Assembly (NCBI RefSeq): GCF_964340395.1
Contig: NC_135554.1
Span: 11,901,751-11,965,750, forward strand
DNA: 64,000 nucleotides
Origin: Glandiceps talaboti
Lineage: Eukaryota; Hemichordata; Enteropneusta; Spengelidae
Direction of reading: 5' to 3'
Part shown: piece by piece, positions 15,101 to 29,200 of the stretch
Layout: each line of letters opens with the position of its first letter
Numbering within the stretch: position 1 is the first letter of the stretch
Notes under the pieces: model-generated
The model's database searches: none
Told to the model about the DNA's origin: nothing
Seen by the model: only the letters and a program-made list of their open reading frames with translations
Position numbers and translations under genes: made by a program

Positions 15101-18100
15101 GTTATACAGAGAAAAGGATAATGGTATTGGTTTTGTATTGTATGTTTTATATACCCGGTATAGTAATGAAAATTTCTACTCATAAAATCAAAACAATTTA
15201 TGCAAGTGAATCCCACATTGTTGTTGACATCTCATCAGCATTATCAGGGGTGTACTACAATGGGTCCATTGTAAAATTTTGGATTTGCTTCCAAGAAATT
15301 TTTTTACTCTGACAGTAGAAATCTTCATTATTACTGAGTATGAACCAAGAGCCATTCATTCAGGGTTTTTTTTTTTTTTCATCAGATCACCCCTTCACAG
15401 TGATCATTTCCGATATCAATTAAATAAAGAATTGGTAAAAAGTGTTGTCTACATTTTTAATCAATTTATTGTAATAAAGGTTAATTTTAATCAGATTGGT
15501 ACACATTTTAATGTGTTTTATTTCTAACTTTCTACAGAGGAATGGTTTGATTGGATGGACCTCGGTACTGGTTCCTATTCAGCAGATTTATCAACTCGAG
15601 TGTTACATGTATCGGGAGATGCTTTGAATGACCCTGTTGATGCACATTATACCTCAAGTAATTCTGTATGGCTTACTTTCACTTCTGATAGGACAATACG
15701 ACAAGAAGGATTCCAGATTCAATTCTATGATGGTAAGATAAGAAATATTTTACAATGTCTTATATTAGTTGCTTGTAAGTTGTATACCAAGTTGTACTTA
15801 CACGTTTACAATTCTTATACAACAAGTAACACTGAACGAAAGCACTTTCTCTATGTGCTACACTCGTTTATAGCATTCATATCAAGTATAGAAGTATACT
15901 GTTTCAATTGGTTTATTTACAAGCCTAGCATATGGCCATTCTAATTCAGTTAATTAGCAAATAAAAGAGTAATACTTTTACACTTGATATGGATGCTGTA
16001 AACGATTGTGGTACATACAGAAAACTCTTTACTTTGGTTTGTATTTAGCAAATGAAACGGTATACTTTTACACTTAATACGGATGTTATAAATGATTGTG
16101 ATACATACAGAAAATTCTTTACTTTGATGTTATGGATTGTAAACTACTTGCTAATATTCTTACTTGTTTTATACATATATCGGTACATATTAGTTAACAA
16201 AATAAGTCTAATATTCATTCTAATTATTGAATCGTCTTGGTTTTTTTCACAGATGTGTGTAACAGCACTCATTTCACAACTACCCCAGGTGAAATAGTGT
16301 CACCGTACTACCCTAACCTATATGCTCACAATGCGGATTGTCTATGGACTATAGTGCTACAAGATGCCTCAATTATCAAACTCACAGTACAAGATTTTAA
16401 TGTGGAGTTTGGATACGACAAGTTGTATGTAACTGAAGCTGATATACCTAATCCAGAGTACTATCAGGTATACTGCAATGATGTTATTTTGTAGTGAGTC
16501 AGTATATACACAATGTATATGGATCTGAAGTGATGGCCTTATTGTAGTATCAATTACACTGAAGACACCAGACTGGATGAACGGAACCTGTTACAAACAG
16601 TGAAAGTAAACATCAAATGAATTGGATTAATAACAATTGGCTTTAGCACGTTGGAACAGTAGAGACTTGTATTACACACTGTGGTTTGATAAGAACAGTT
16701 TTATGGCCTCTTTATGTGTACCTGAAATGCCATGAGAAATGGGAAATTTGTTTGTGAACATGAACTATTATGTAAAGTGGCCTTAAAACTGTTCTTTTCA
16801 AATTATGGAATTAGTTCTGTACATGTTGTGCCAAGTATTATTAATCCAATTCAGTTCTTTACTTTCCCTGTTTGTAACAGTTTGTCCTCGGTCTGATGTC
16901 TGAAGTTGTATAATTATGATATGTACCGATACACTGATACACAGTTTCCGTGACGTGTCATAAAATTGACTACTTTCAGACTGGTGTATCGAATTTGAAA
17001 TGTTACAATCATACAATATTATTAAGATGGCCATGTGGATGAAGATTGGTTATTTATGTGGATTTTTAATTTATAAAACAATTGTATCATGGTGTCCTTC
17101 TTGAAAATTCAATGTGAAACAACAAAGAACAAGTCTGTATTTGTAATTTGTTACATTGCACAAAGCTAAAACAGAAATGTGTAAAATGTTTGTAATTTTA
17201 CGTAAAATTGTTGTATAAATTAAAAAATCCAAAATCAATACATAATCCTCATCCATATGGCCACTGTAAGACCATGAAATTTTGAATGTGAAAGGTCGAG
17301 AGACTGTCAAAAGTCATTTCAAGGTTAAATAATACTAAAAAAAGAAGAAGAAATTAAACTATTTCCAGGCAGATAATGATTGAAAGGATATGGTCAAGAT
17401 TAAATCCTGTCAGTGCTTTCAGATTTTGTGACGTTTGTTTGCTTTTCCTTACAAGGAATTAACTGGAGTTATACCACAAGGCACAGAATATATCACAGAG
17501 AGTAACCAGTTATCATTACGATTCAAGACTGATTGGACCAGAGCCATGACAGGCTTTCGTATTACATTTGATTCCGACTGTAAGTATTATTGCATTTCAT
17601 TTCTTGAAGTCATGATGGTTAGAGTGGTCGGCTTGGAATCTGCAGGTTGCAGGTTCATGATCAACCCCTGTTGCTGCCATTTGTTTCTGAATGGCTAAAG
17701 TCCTTGGGTAAGATTTGAACCACAACTGTGCCTCAGTCCACCCAGCTGTATAATTGGGGACCTGGTGGGAAAGATGTTGCAATGTGAATGTTTTAATCCT
17801 ATGCACTTATAGAAGCTGTAATGGATTGTATGCTCACCAGGGAGTTGAGGAAGTATAATGGTCTGATGTGCTGTTATAGATCTGTGCCAGGAGTAATAAC
17901 TGTAAAGCACTTTGAGCACAGAGTGGGACAGCGCTACATAACAAATCAACATTTTTTTTTTTTAAATTATATTTTACGTTTAATGATATTATTGCTTAAA
18001 ACCTCAATGGTTGTAACTTAGTGCTGTTTCATCAACAGTTGACTATCAAAAACTACACCAAACATTTATATGAAACATTCATTATCATTCTGACAAGATG

Positions 18101-21100
18101 AGTCACTTCTCAACTGGTCACTGACTCTGTATATGTATGTATACTGCCTTGACATCCATGTGTAAACACCTTTGAAAGAGCTACTAGTTTTGTCAAAGAT
18201 TTATTCAATTTGCTAGATATCAATAGGGCACGATATGATTAAGTCTTTCCTGGCTTACTTCATTCAAGCAAATGTTCTCAGCCTGGTGTTTTTTTCAGAG
18301 GTCGCAGTAATCAAACTTTTTATGACAAACTCCCACTCCAATGAATAACAAACAATACAACATACAAAACTGTTTATACATGATACCACATTAAAACATA
18401 CATTCAAACAAAAACATATGTAAAAAAAAAAAACACTACAGAGGATTGTTAAATAGCCAAGAATTGTTTTTAACAGGTCCTGATGGTTATGATGCTGGTC
18501 TCAATGGCAAATGTTATAGATTTGTTGAAGAGGAAGGAGTAAGTTGGCATGATGCAAGATTAGAGTGTATGACAGCTAACAATGGTGATTTGGTTATTGT
18601 CAATGATGAAGAAGAATTGGATTACTTGAGAAGTGAAATGAATGGTCAGACATTTTGGATAGGTCAGTAACACAATAAACAAAAGAGACACATACATCTG
18701 TTGACAAATAATTGAAAACTAAATGTAATTTGTCAAGTAAACTTTCTTGTCATATAAGTTGATGCACTTTGGAAGTGGTTGACCTTGTGTAGAGTGTCTG
18801 ACAAGTACAATGTATGTACAGTCAGATTGCCAGTGGTACTTGTGATGTGTGCAAAGTTGACAAACGACAGTGATTTTTATCAGTTTTGGAAATTGGTAAG
18901 TCCTGTTACACCATGTTACACACAAATATTGTTGAAGTTTCAAATTGTTGGCCACTGTTTCTAAGGCCCAGGTCAGATTATTAGGTTTAAAATGTGAGTG
19001 AGAAAACAGTTGTCTAACAGCTGTAGAGAAATTGGGTCATGAATAAATGAATGGTCCAATGATAAGATATCATTCATGCAAGGACCCTGGGATTGAATCA
19101 TAGGCCTTTAACATGACAATTTTCCATCTTTTTTTTGACATCCATAGGTCTATCTTACATCGAGTGGGAGCATGATTGGTTATGGATTGATTGTTCCGGT
19201 ATGACACCATGGCAGCAGGATCAGTGGAATGGTGATGTCCCTACTGATCCCAATGATGTTGGTGATGAAATGTGTGCTGCATCTAATGGAAACTGGACAG
19301 GATATGAATGTATTACACCATTGTTTTACATCTGTGAACTCAATATCAAGGGTAAGTGCATTTGTAGAACTTGTAGAGTGTACAATGTATTTGCTAAGGT
19401 TTGGAAACCCCATTAGCAGGGGAGAAAAGGCAGTGCATCCCTTAAAGTGTATGGTAATTTTGTTTGGGAACCACTGACAGGTAAAATGACCTGAAAACCC
19501 TGGTAGATTTTACCTAGTACTTACTGCCTTTAGCAAAAAACCAAGTTGTAGAATGCACTTAGGTTGTCAGTAGATTTGTTTTCCAAATAGCGGAGTTTTT
19601 TTCTTTCCACTAGAGATACTGTAGAAAGGAAAGCTCTATTGTTTATGAGCTCAATCTCAAAGTGTATATTTGTGTATTGTGTGTAAACTGTTATCATCAT
19701 TAGAACAGAGATATGGGTATTAAGTAGATTGCACATTTATAGACAAATTCAAACTTTGCAGTTTTCTAATTACAAAAGGGTTAAACAAGAAACAAGAAGC
19801 TGGAAATTCTCGGTACCTGCAATTCACTCTAGAGGGTCAAAATAGAACAAGAAGGTTAACTTCTTCTTACATGTGCCTTTGGTAATGTACAATGACATTT
19901 TGATGTAATCAATATCTTCTGCAATGCACTTGAATTGCATATTTGTGTCCAGTCATCAACAAATGTGTCTTGAGGACACCTGGATCCTATCATTGTGACC
20001 AATCAGCAACTAGCAATGACTTTGTATTGTAATTACATTTACAGATTTCACAGGTGAAGATCTCAATCCAACTGACCTAACAGGACATGCCCTGTCGATA
20101 TCTGCCATCTACATTAATTGGGATGCACCTGAATATTCATGTGATATTATGGGATACAACATCTCCTATGAAGTGCAAGACCAATCCTGGACTAGCATAA
20201 ATGTGGTGGTAGAGGGCGCTATGAACACTGATTACAGACTGATGGATCTCTTAGCAGACACTACTTATGTTATCACTGTGAGATCACATACCTTCAGAGG
20301 AAATGTACAACCAGGAATGACTACTATTGTTGCCACTCTAGCTCGTAAGTCTTACTCTGAAAATGGTTATTAATTTATTGAACTATTCCCAACTGTTAAT
20401 TTTGAAACTGAATTCATAAGTTATGGCATTGCGGTTAATAATACTTCTCTACTGTATGCTTAGTACAAAATTATTAATGCTAAATGAGATGAATATTGCA
20501 ACTATATAATGCTGTGTAATTTGCAGGAGAGTTTGATAGAGGTGCATCTTTGATCAATATTTAAAAGCTTTAGTCATGGCATGCAAGTTCTTGCACAAGG
20601 CTAGAAATTAAAGATACATATGAAAAACACTAAATATGGTGAGATGTATATATTGTCAATTACAGTCGCTAACTTTATGTATACATGACTTGGCTTGAAT
20701 ATGATGCATTCCAAGTTGCTCAATCAGTTTCTTATAACCATTATAAAATTATTAATTTCTGACTGTAGCTAAGCCAACTCAGCCAGCAGAGCCCACACCA
20801 AAGTCATGTGGAGGGCATTTCACAATCAAACCAGGTACAGCATTGGAAATTACATCACCTGGCTATCCTGGTCACTATGGCAACAATGAGTACTGTGAGT
20901 GGGTGATTGGAGCATCAGAAGGCAAGGTATTGAAAGTGTCGGTCTGGGAGTTTGACACTGAATATGGATATGACTTTGTTGATTTAGGTGAGTATTAATT
21001 GTCTTAAGATTTTCTTAAGAAGTTGAAGGAGAAACAAGATGTTAATATTCACATCATGTGTTGCAGTGAATCACTTCTCCACAGTGACTGTCTATGATTA

Positions 21101-24100
21101 AATGGTTTAATCTTAATTGGTATTGAATGTGAGAATATGTTATATATAACTCATATGGGTACAGTTTCAGTTAATTTTAAGGTATGTCAATTTCAAAATG
21201 TTTCATTTCTCTCTTTTATAACTAGGGCTGTTTAGAAGTGACAGTTGTTAAACTTCACACTATTATGACTTTGACATTGATTTCATCATTACATGTATAC
21301 CTACAGGATGTCATTTGAGTTATCTCTTGACTCCCTGTTCTACTGTACTATATGTGTCATTTCAATCTTCCATTTTTTGTCATTTTGTCTCTGTAACCAG
21401 GCAACGGTGATGATCCCTCTGATCTTGAGACCCAATTTAGACGTCTGTCAGGCAGTCTAGACATCCAAACTCATCTGTCTGAGATGGATCATATGTGGCT
21501 TGTGTTCACTAGTGATGGTTCTGTTACTCATACAGGATTTGTCTTTGAATTTGAAGAAGTAGAACCAGGTGAGTTCTTTATTAATTCTTTCCTGTCCAGA
21601 TGCCCACTTACTATTCCCCCTGTTCATATACATACTTACCATTCTTTCCATTGAGATACCTACTTACTATTCTTCCTGTATAGATACTTACTTACCATTC
21701 TTCCTGCTGCTGTCTAGATACTTACTTTTCTTCCTGTTGAGATACTTACTTACCATTCTTCCTGTCCAATACTTACTTACCATTCTTCCTGTCCAGATAA
21801 CTGCTTACCATTCTTCCTGTTCAGAGATTTCTTACCATTCTTCCTGTCCAAATAGTTACTTACCATTCTTCCTGTCCAGCACATACATACCATTATTCCT
21901 GTCCAGATACATATGTAACATTCTTCCTGACTAGATCCATATACATGTACATTCTGTCATGTAATCATTTGTATTTCCCTTGTCTACTTTCCCATTAAAT
22001 CTCTTGTTGTAACTTTGTATGTGTCTTCTACAGTTGAAGATCCTACTGAGAAGCCTGAAATTGGAACCACCATTGCACCCTCACCAGCACCATGTGGTGG
22101 CAATGTGACTGTCTTTGATGAACCAGTGGAAGTCTTATCACCCAATTATCCAAGTCACTATGACAACAACTTGGAATGCCTCTGGTCCATCGTTGCTCCT
22201 GAAGGCAGACGGATCCTCATCAACATCACTGACTTTGAAACAGAGGCAGCTTTCGATTGGGTAACCATGGGAACAGGACTTGACTCATCAAATAGGAAGT
22301 CCATCTTCAAGTTCTTGACTGGATCTGTTTATCTGGAACCATTTGATGCCAACTCTAATCAGATGTGGATGACACTGACTACAGATCATACAAATACAAG
22401 GAAAGGTTTCAGTATCACATTCCAAGAACTGAAGAGTGTTGGTGAGTTCCTACTACATGATTCATATACATGCACAATGTATGATAATTTTATATACTGA
22501 ATTTCTTTGGAGGTTTACTCTTTTTGGCTATTGCTTTTATATGTATAGAAAAGGAAAAGTGATGAAATCAACATTACGATCATGTCTGATTTACCAATGA
22601 AATATTCCATACTTTATTTAATAAATGTATTATGTCTTATGTTTAATAACACTTTCTCAACTGATTTAGATCCTAACTCAAATGATAAGACATTTGATGA
22701 GTCTTTTATATTTTAAAGTTTTGCAATAATCCCATTGATTGAAACTCATATTTCTTATTTTTGTCGTTCTCACATATTCTTTGATATCTCCTTCCTTGGT
22801 TTCAAATGACAGCATGTGTGTCATTTTTCGATACTAGTGCATTCTCTACTGTAAAGACAAACAACAGAATGATTTAAAAATGATCTTCATTCATGCTTGC
22901 ATCTGTAATATGTCATTTCTCAGACATGTAAGATTCAATGTCCCGCATACCGTGCACATAGGAGACATATCATGTGGTACATATGCATGGCACTTTGTTT
23001 TGCGAAACATGCAAATTTGATCAAATGGCGACCATACTTGGATTTCTAAATCAATAATTTCTATATAACTTATCAACTTCATTCAAGTGTCTAACCCTAT
23101 GTTATCAGGTACAAGCTATCTCATGATACCTTGACCTTGAATTTCAGGGTCAATTGTCAAAAACCAAGAATTTTATTACATGTACTAAACAATTATATTA
23201 TGTCTACCTTGATGTAGATTGTGGTGGTAGCTTCATTATTCCACCAGGAGGACACGTTGGTATATTCTCACCTAACTACCCAGCACAGTATGACAACAAT
23301 GAATTCTGTGAATGGATCATACAGGCCGATCCAACACGATCTATTCTTGTGAATGTGAGGTCCTTCCACACAGAAGACCAGTATGACTGGGTAGACATGG
23401 GATCTGGTGATGATTCAACAAACAGGACAACTATGTTAAAACACATGACTGGACACTACCCCTCCCATCAATTCTCAACACTAGCTAATGAAATGTGGGT
23501 GACATTCATCTCTGATGGCTCTGTCACCAGACAGGGATTCTCCATTGAATTCTCAGAAGGTAAGAGTGTTCAATACCATTATATCTAAAGAGTATGAATA
23601 AACAAAATTCCAGGAAGAGATTGATTATGTAAACTGATTTAACGCTGAATCCTTAAGGATACGAATTGTACTTAAACATTACTCAATATATTAACATTTC
23701 CCACAAATAAGTAATTTTTAAGCATCTTCTTTGAAAAAAGAGAGGATGTTCTGTATAAAACTTAGATGGAATGTTATTTAACATTTTAAGAAACAACAGT
23801 GGTAATGTGTAAATAAAAATTACAGTGTTTATGCATAACGTACAGTTGAAAAAGATCATAAAGAAAGTACCTAGAATATACTACCTCCACAAGTAATATA
23901 AAGCCTAAAGGGATGTCAGGGAGAACAAAGAGTCAACACAAACCTGTAAACATAGCCCACACAGCGTTTAAAAAAAAGAGAGGATGACAGAATATAGCCT
24001 TCCATACAGAGATGAAAGAAAATGACAGCGGTCATGTCATAGCCCCTTCTGTGGCTGCAAGAGAGCTTAAGTGTTCATGTAGTAAATGAGTATAAAAACA

Positions 24101-25957
24101 TATTTGACTTTCTTTACTTGTTTTGCACCTTAACTTAAGGGCTCTTACTAGAAATTTAAATACCATATTTTGTTGCACTATTTAGTCTGTAAGGCATCTT
24201 CTATCATTCCTCATTTCTACAGATGATGTATGTGGTACTGAACACTTGACAGATGCAAACGGATTTGTGACATCACCTAACTTTCCTAATAATTATCCTA
24301 ATTCTATTAACTGTGTATGGATTATTGACATCACCGCTAATCTCAGTGTCAAGCTAGACTTCCTTAGTTTTGAAACAGAAGCTGGGTTTGATTGGTTGAT
24401 CATTGGAAATGGTGACAATCCTAATGAAAATGAACAACATGTAAGTACTAAGTAGTAGTCAGTAATTAGTTCTTATAATATACATGAAGTACCCAATATC
24501 GATTCCAATTCAATTCAGTGGAGAGCAGGTGCATTGAACCCGGGCAATAATTTTCCATATAACGGCCCCGGATACACTTTGCCCAAATATGGCAAGTGGC
24601 GTACTCATTGATATCCTTTCGCTCAATGATTAGGCTTTGTTAATTTCTGTTCTCCATTTTTACGTTTTTTGCAAATAAAGTAACATTTCACTGTAACTTT
24701 ATGTGATTCAAATGATATTTCTGTGCCGTCACATGGGGTATATGATAAAACCTTTACAGCCCAGATATGGGTTTTGCAGTCCTCAGTAGTATGGCTTATT
24801 GGCCCTCCTAAAGTCTAACCCTTCCAACTGTACAACCTCAGTCCACAAAACCCATATCCAGGCCGTAAATATTAATTATTATCACAGCAGTCTGTAGGAA
24901 TACCGTAAAAAGAAGTAATTTGAATTGCTTAAGGAAATATCAGTTAAAATCTTGGGCATGCCATAACATTGATGAGAAACTTTCATTGAAGTAATAATTT
25001 ATTTGAAATGAATAAAGTTAGTTTATCCATTTGTGTTTGTGTTTAAAGTGGTCATATGGATGAGAATTGGGCATTTGTTTTGGATTTTGAATTGATAAAA
25101 CAACTTCAGTATATTTCTCTACTTGAAAAAAACTATGTGAAACAACATATACCAGACTCTTGTTTGTAACTCGATAACTTTCAAAACATTAATAAGTGAC
25201 TGTGTAAAATGTTTGTCATTGTACGGTACAAACATTTTGCACTTTTAATTCAATGTTTTGCAGTTTATTGAGTTAGAAATAGTGAGTTGATATGCTGTAT
25301 GTAATTGTTTCACAAATTGTGTTTACGAGTACTAAAACATAATAGAGTTATTTTATCAATTGAAAAGTCAAGATAAATAGCCTATTTTCATCCATATGGC
25401 CAGTGGCACTTTAATGGTACCATTAATCTCAGACCGCTATAGTGGTCTGACTCATTAATTAACAATTTAGGTCAGTCATTACATTTAGTTTATGTTGATT
25501 ATTTTCAGAGGTTCACAGGTAGTGAATTACCACCAACCATTATTAGTGACAGCAATGCTATCTGGTTAAGATTCAGTACAGATTACTCTATTACATACCA
25601 AGGCTGGTTCCTGCTATATGAAGGAGGTAACGTTAAATTTTGATTTATTATTTATAGTCATACACAAGATAATTAGTTCTTTTCTTTAACCTTTCAACCT
25701 TCTGTCTGTCTGTCAGACATTTTCTGTGTGACTTTGATGTTTACTACCAAACCAGAGTGAATATAGAGTTTAAGTTACACTGGTTTTTTTTAAGTCTCGC
25801 ACAATGTTTTTTGTTATGAATTACAGAAACAAAATACAGACACTGATAGCATGCAATCCTATTAAACGATATCTTTTATCTTACTGAGCAGTGTGGGAAA
25901 GCGCTACATATATATTTAACAACCAACATTATTGTTGTTCTTATTATTATTATTACG

Positions 25958-25991
<34 letters not shown>

Positions 25992-26236
25992 GTCTGCACA
26001 AACAGGAAATTACTGGGAGTAAAATTGACAGCACAGAAAAAAATGAAAAAAAAGACATTTGCAACAAGTAATTCATGGTGTATACATGAAAATCAAAATA
26101 TTTGTGCTGTATAAACAGTAAAATTTCCTACATTGTACAGGTGTAGTAGCTATGAATTCAATACATTTTATTCTAACTTGTGAAAAAAGAATGTCTGAAT
26201 GGATCAATGTAGAACAGATAAGAAATGAATGAATGA

Positions 26237-26271
<35 letters not shown>

Positions 26272-29200
26272 TAGATAATCAGATTGACACAGACAGACTG
26301 ATTGAATTCTGTGTTAATAATTTTATGTACAATGATGTAACTATTTGTAGTGTATGTGACACCTGAACCTCCAACCACCACCCTACCACCTACACCTAGT
26401 TCAACACCATGTACACCTTGTGGTGGCATATTAGAAGACTTTGACGGTGATATCATCAGCTGTCCATACCCAGATGGCTCTTACTGTGAATGGAAAGTCA
26501 GACAAGAAACTGGTAAATTTGTATACATGGAGATAGACATGTTTGATATCAGTTCTGGTTTTGACTGGCTGTATATTGGTCACGGTCCCAATGTGAGTAC
26601 TGACAGTACACTACAACAGTTAACAGGTACTAAAGGTGATCCAGACAACTCTGCCACCAAGGTTCCGGATGAAGTAGTGTCACTTTCCAATGAGGCATGG
26701 ATTGTGTTTGAAAGTAGTCAAATTCCAACCAGTATGCCACAGTTTATCATCAAGTTCTCAATAACAGATGAAGGTAAATAAATGCTTAAATTAATTTTCA
26801 TAAATTATGGAGAGTCGTTTCATGATTTTACATCACCTACAATTACTTACATAGTGATTTCAGGGAAACATCAAGTTGATCTTGTGCCTTTATAGAGTAT
26901 CTTTACTCTGGGCCACATTGCCTCATGGGAATCATGAGCTGAAATGATTATTTATGGTTGAACAATGAATATTACTGACTCCGAAGTACTTATCCCTTCA
27001 GTTTAAAACCTATCTCATGAATATTAATAAAGGGAAGGGAACTCCGAACACCATCAATATTAAAGTGTATGACATTGCATTTACCATATGCTATTCATGA
27101 ATATTCTGCAACATATAAATTCTATATGTTGTATACTAGTAGTTTGTCATTCACACTTTGATTGAAAGCATTGTTAGTAATATTTTCTTAAAATTATTAA
27201 AAACACAGAACCAGAAGTAACGATTCCAGCACCAGAAGAGCATGAACTGACAGAACCAGCTGGTCCCATATCATCACCAAACTGGCCAGATCCATATGGT
27301 AACAATATGGTAAGTACATTTTATTTACCTACCATAATTCTAGAATTCTCACTTATAGTGCAGGGGCATATGGGTTTTCGTGTGAAATGCATGTTAATTT
27401 TATGAAACATATATGGTTACGTTCATTATAGGACCAAATATAAAAAAATACATGTTGGCAATTTTTATCTTCAAAATTAGTTTGAGGGGGATAAAATAAA
27501 ATTTGGCCCCAAGACCCTATTCTTAACAATTGGTTAGGCAATGAAAACCCATGAATCCATGATTATAGTCAACTTCCATTGATATGGCCTTAGCAACAGC
27601 CAACAATGCCAGTATATTTTGCAAAGATAACAACATTTTTGGTTAGTCAGGCAAAAAAAAATATCAAAACATGTATGCAAATATGCCTATCAACAAGACC
27701 ATGTCCATAGCAACAGTCAGAACATTATGTATATTGTAAAGATAACAGTAATTGGTAGGTATATGTAAGGGCAGCCTGAATTCTGTTTCTCATGACCCAA
27801 ACGACCCTAAATGTCTTCAATGAGATGAAACAATTTTAAATTGACGCCCTCTATGGCAGGGTTAGGAAACCCATGAGTGCGTATCTGAATGAAAATTATT
27901 GTTTATCGCTGAAATTTGGGCAAATTCAATAAAAGAAACAGTTCAATGTTCCTTCTGACTTTACTTGTCATTCAGAATATTAAAATATGATTATGAATTG
28001 AAAGTATCACCAACAAGTACTCATAAACTTACTATTTTTAAAAACAATTATTTTTAATTGTTAACAGACTCATAGACCAATCATTTTAAAGGTTTTACAA
28101 TGGCAAACATAGAATTAAGGGCAGTATGTGGATAAACATGCAAAAATGGACAATGTTTTCCAAAGCTACGTTTTATTTATTGATGTAGTAACTAATGGAT
28201 ATGCAATATCATTTGTGGTAGCGCAGAATTTTTCTTTCGACAAGGCGTGAAGGAGCAGCAATCTAAAGTTTTGGCCTTTACTGAAGGCATTCAGTTTACA
28301 CCTGGTATAAAAATATTTTTGATCAATAGCGTAGCATCAATTGAATCGTTACTATACAAAGTTATGTATTCGACTGAATAGACCCAATCATTTGTATTCA
28401 AAACTATTGTCTAGTCTCTCACGGCATTATGTTGTATGCATTGTCTACGTTTCTACTAGTATAGCTATTTGGTTGGCGTTACATGTCAAGTGAAAGGAAC
28501 AACATGAATAGACGTGTTCTCCGCTGTTACATTTGATTACGTTATTTCATCGAAATTCTAAAATAAAACAGAATAAAGGACAGTGTAGTACAAAATAAAG
28601 ATGATAAATTCAGTATCTGAAGAATATCTTTTATAATATTTCAAAGGAACAATATGAATATATGCATATTTAGTTTAGTTATTCAGCGTGAAGGTACTCT
28701 TACATTCGATTACGCAACGAAATTCCTCTTGGTCAGTCATGAATAAAGGTTGAAAGTAACAGCAGAGACACATTCTAATGTACCACCCAACCCCAACCAC
28801 CAACCCACCAGAAAATAGCATCTTTAATCAAATTTTATTGCACTGTTAGCTATCATTCCACATGTTTTAGTACTCAAAGAAAATCTGACATTCAAATCCT
28901 CAACGTAAACAACATGGAAAATACCCTTCTACATCTTTTGGTAATTCTCATACACAAATAACCTTCATTGCTGGGAATAAGTAGTCACATGCCAACTTGA
29001 TGACTAAGTCTATCTCTTTGACACCATTGCAAAGTGGAAATTAATAAGCACTCATGCCTTTAACAACGATTCATTTACTTTTTAATATTATATTTGTACA
29101 GAACGTAGAGGGAGAACTGCATACAGAACAAATAACAAAAACGTTCTAAAGTAGCTGCCATATTGACTTTTTTCATTGCTCTAGACAGTATCTCAATTGG

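Noticed and set aside
17611-17690. Functional tRNA gene
   Set aside because: Box B is altered and no complete cloverleaf can be drawn; the sequence continues into a SINE body and tail.
21569-21934. 121-codon frame starting just after a donor
   Set aside because: It is the translation of the intronic pyrimidine minisatellite; the donor at 21569 and acceptor at 22033 join CUB12 to CUB13 in frame.
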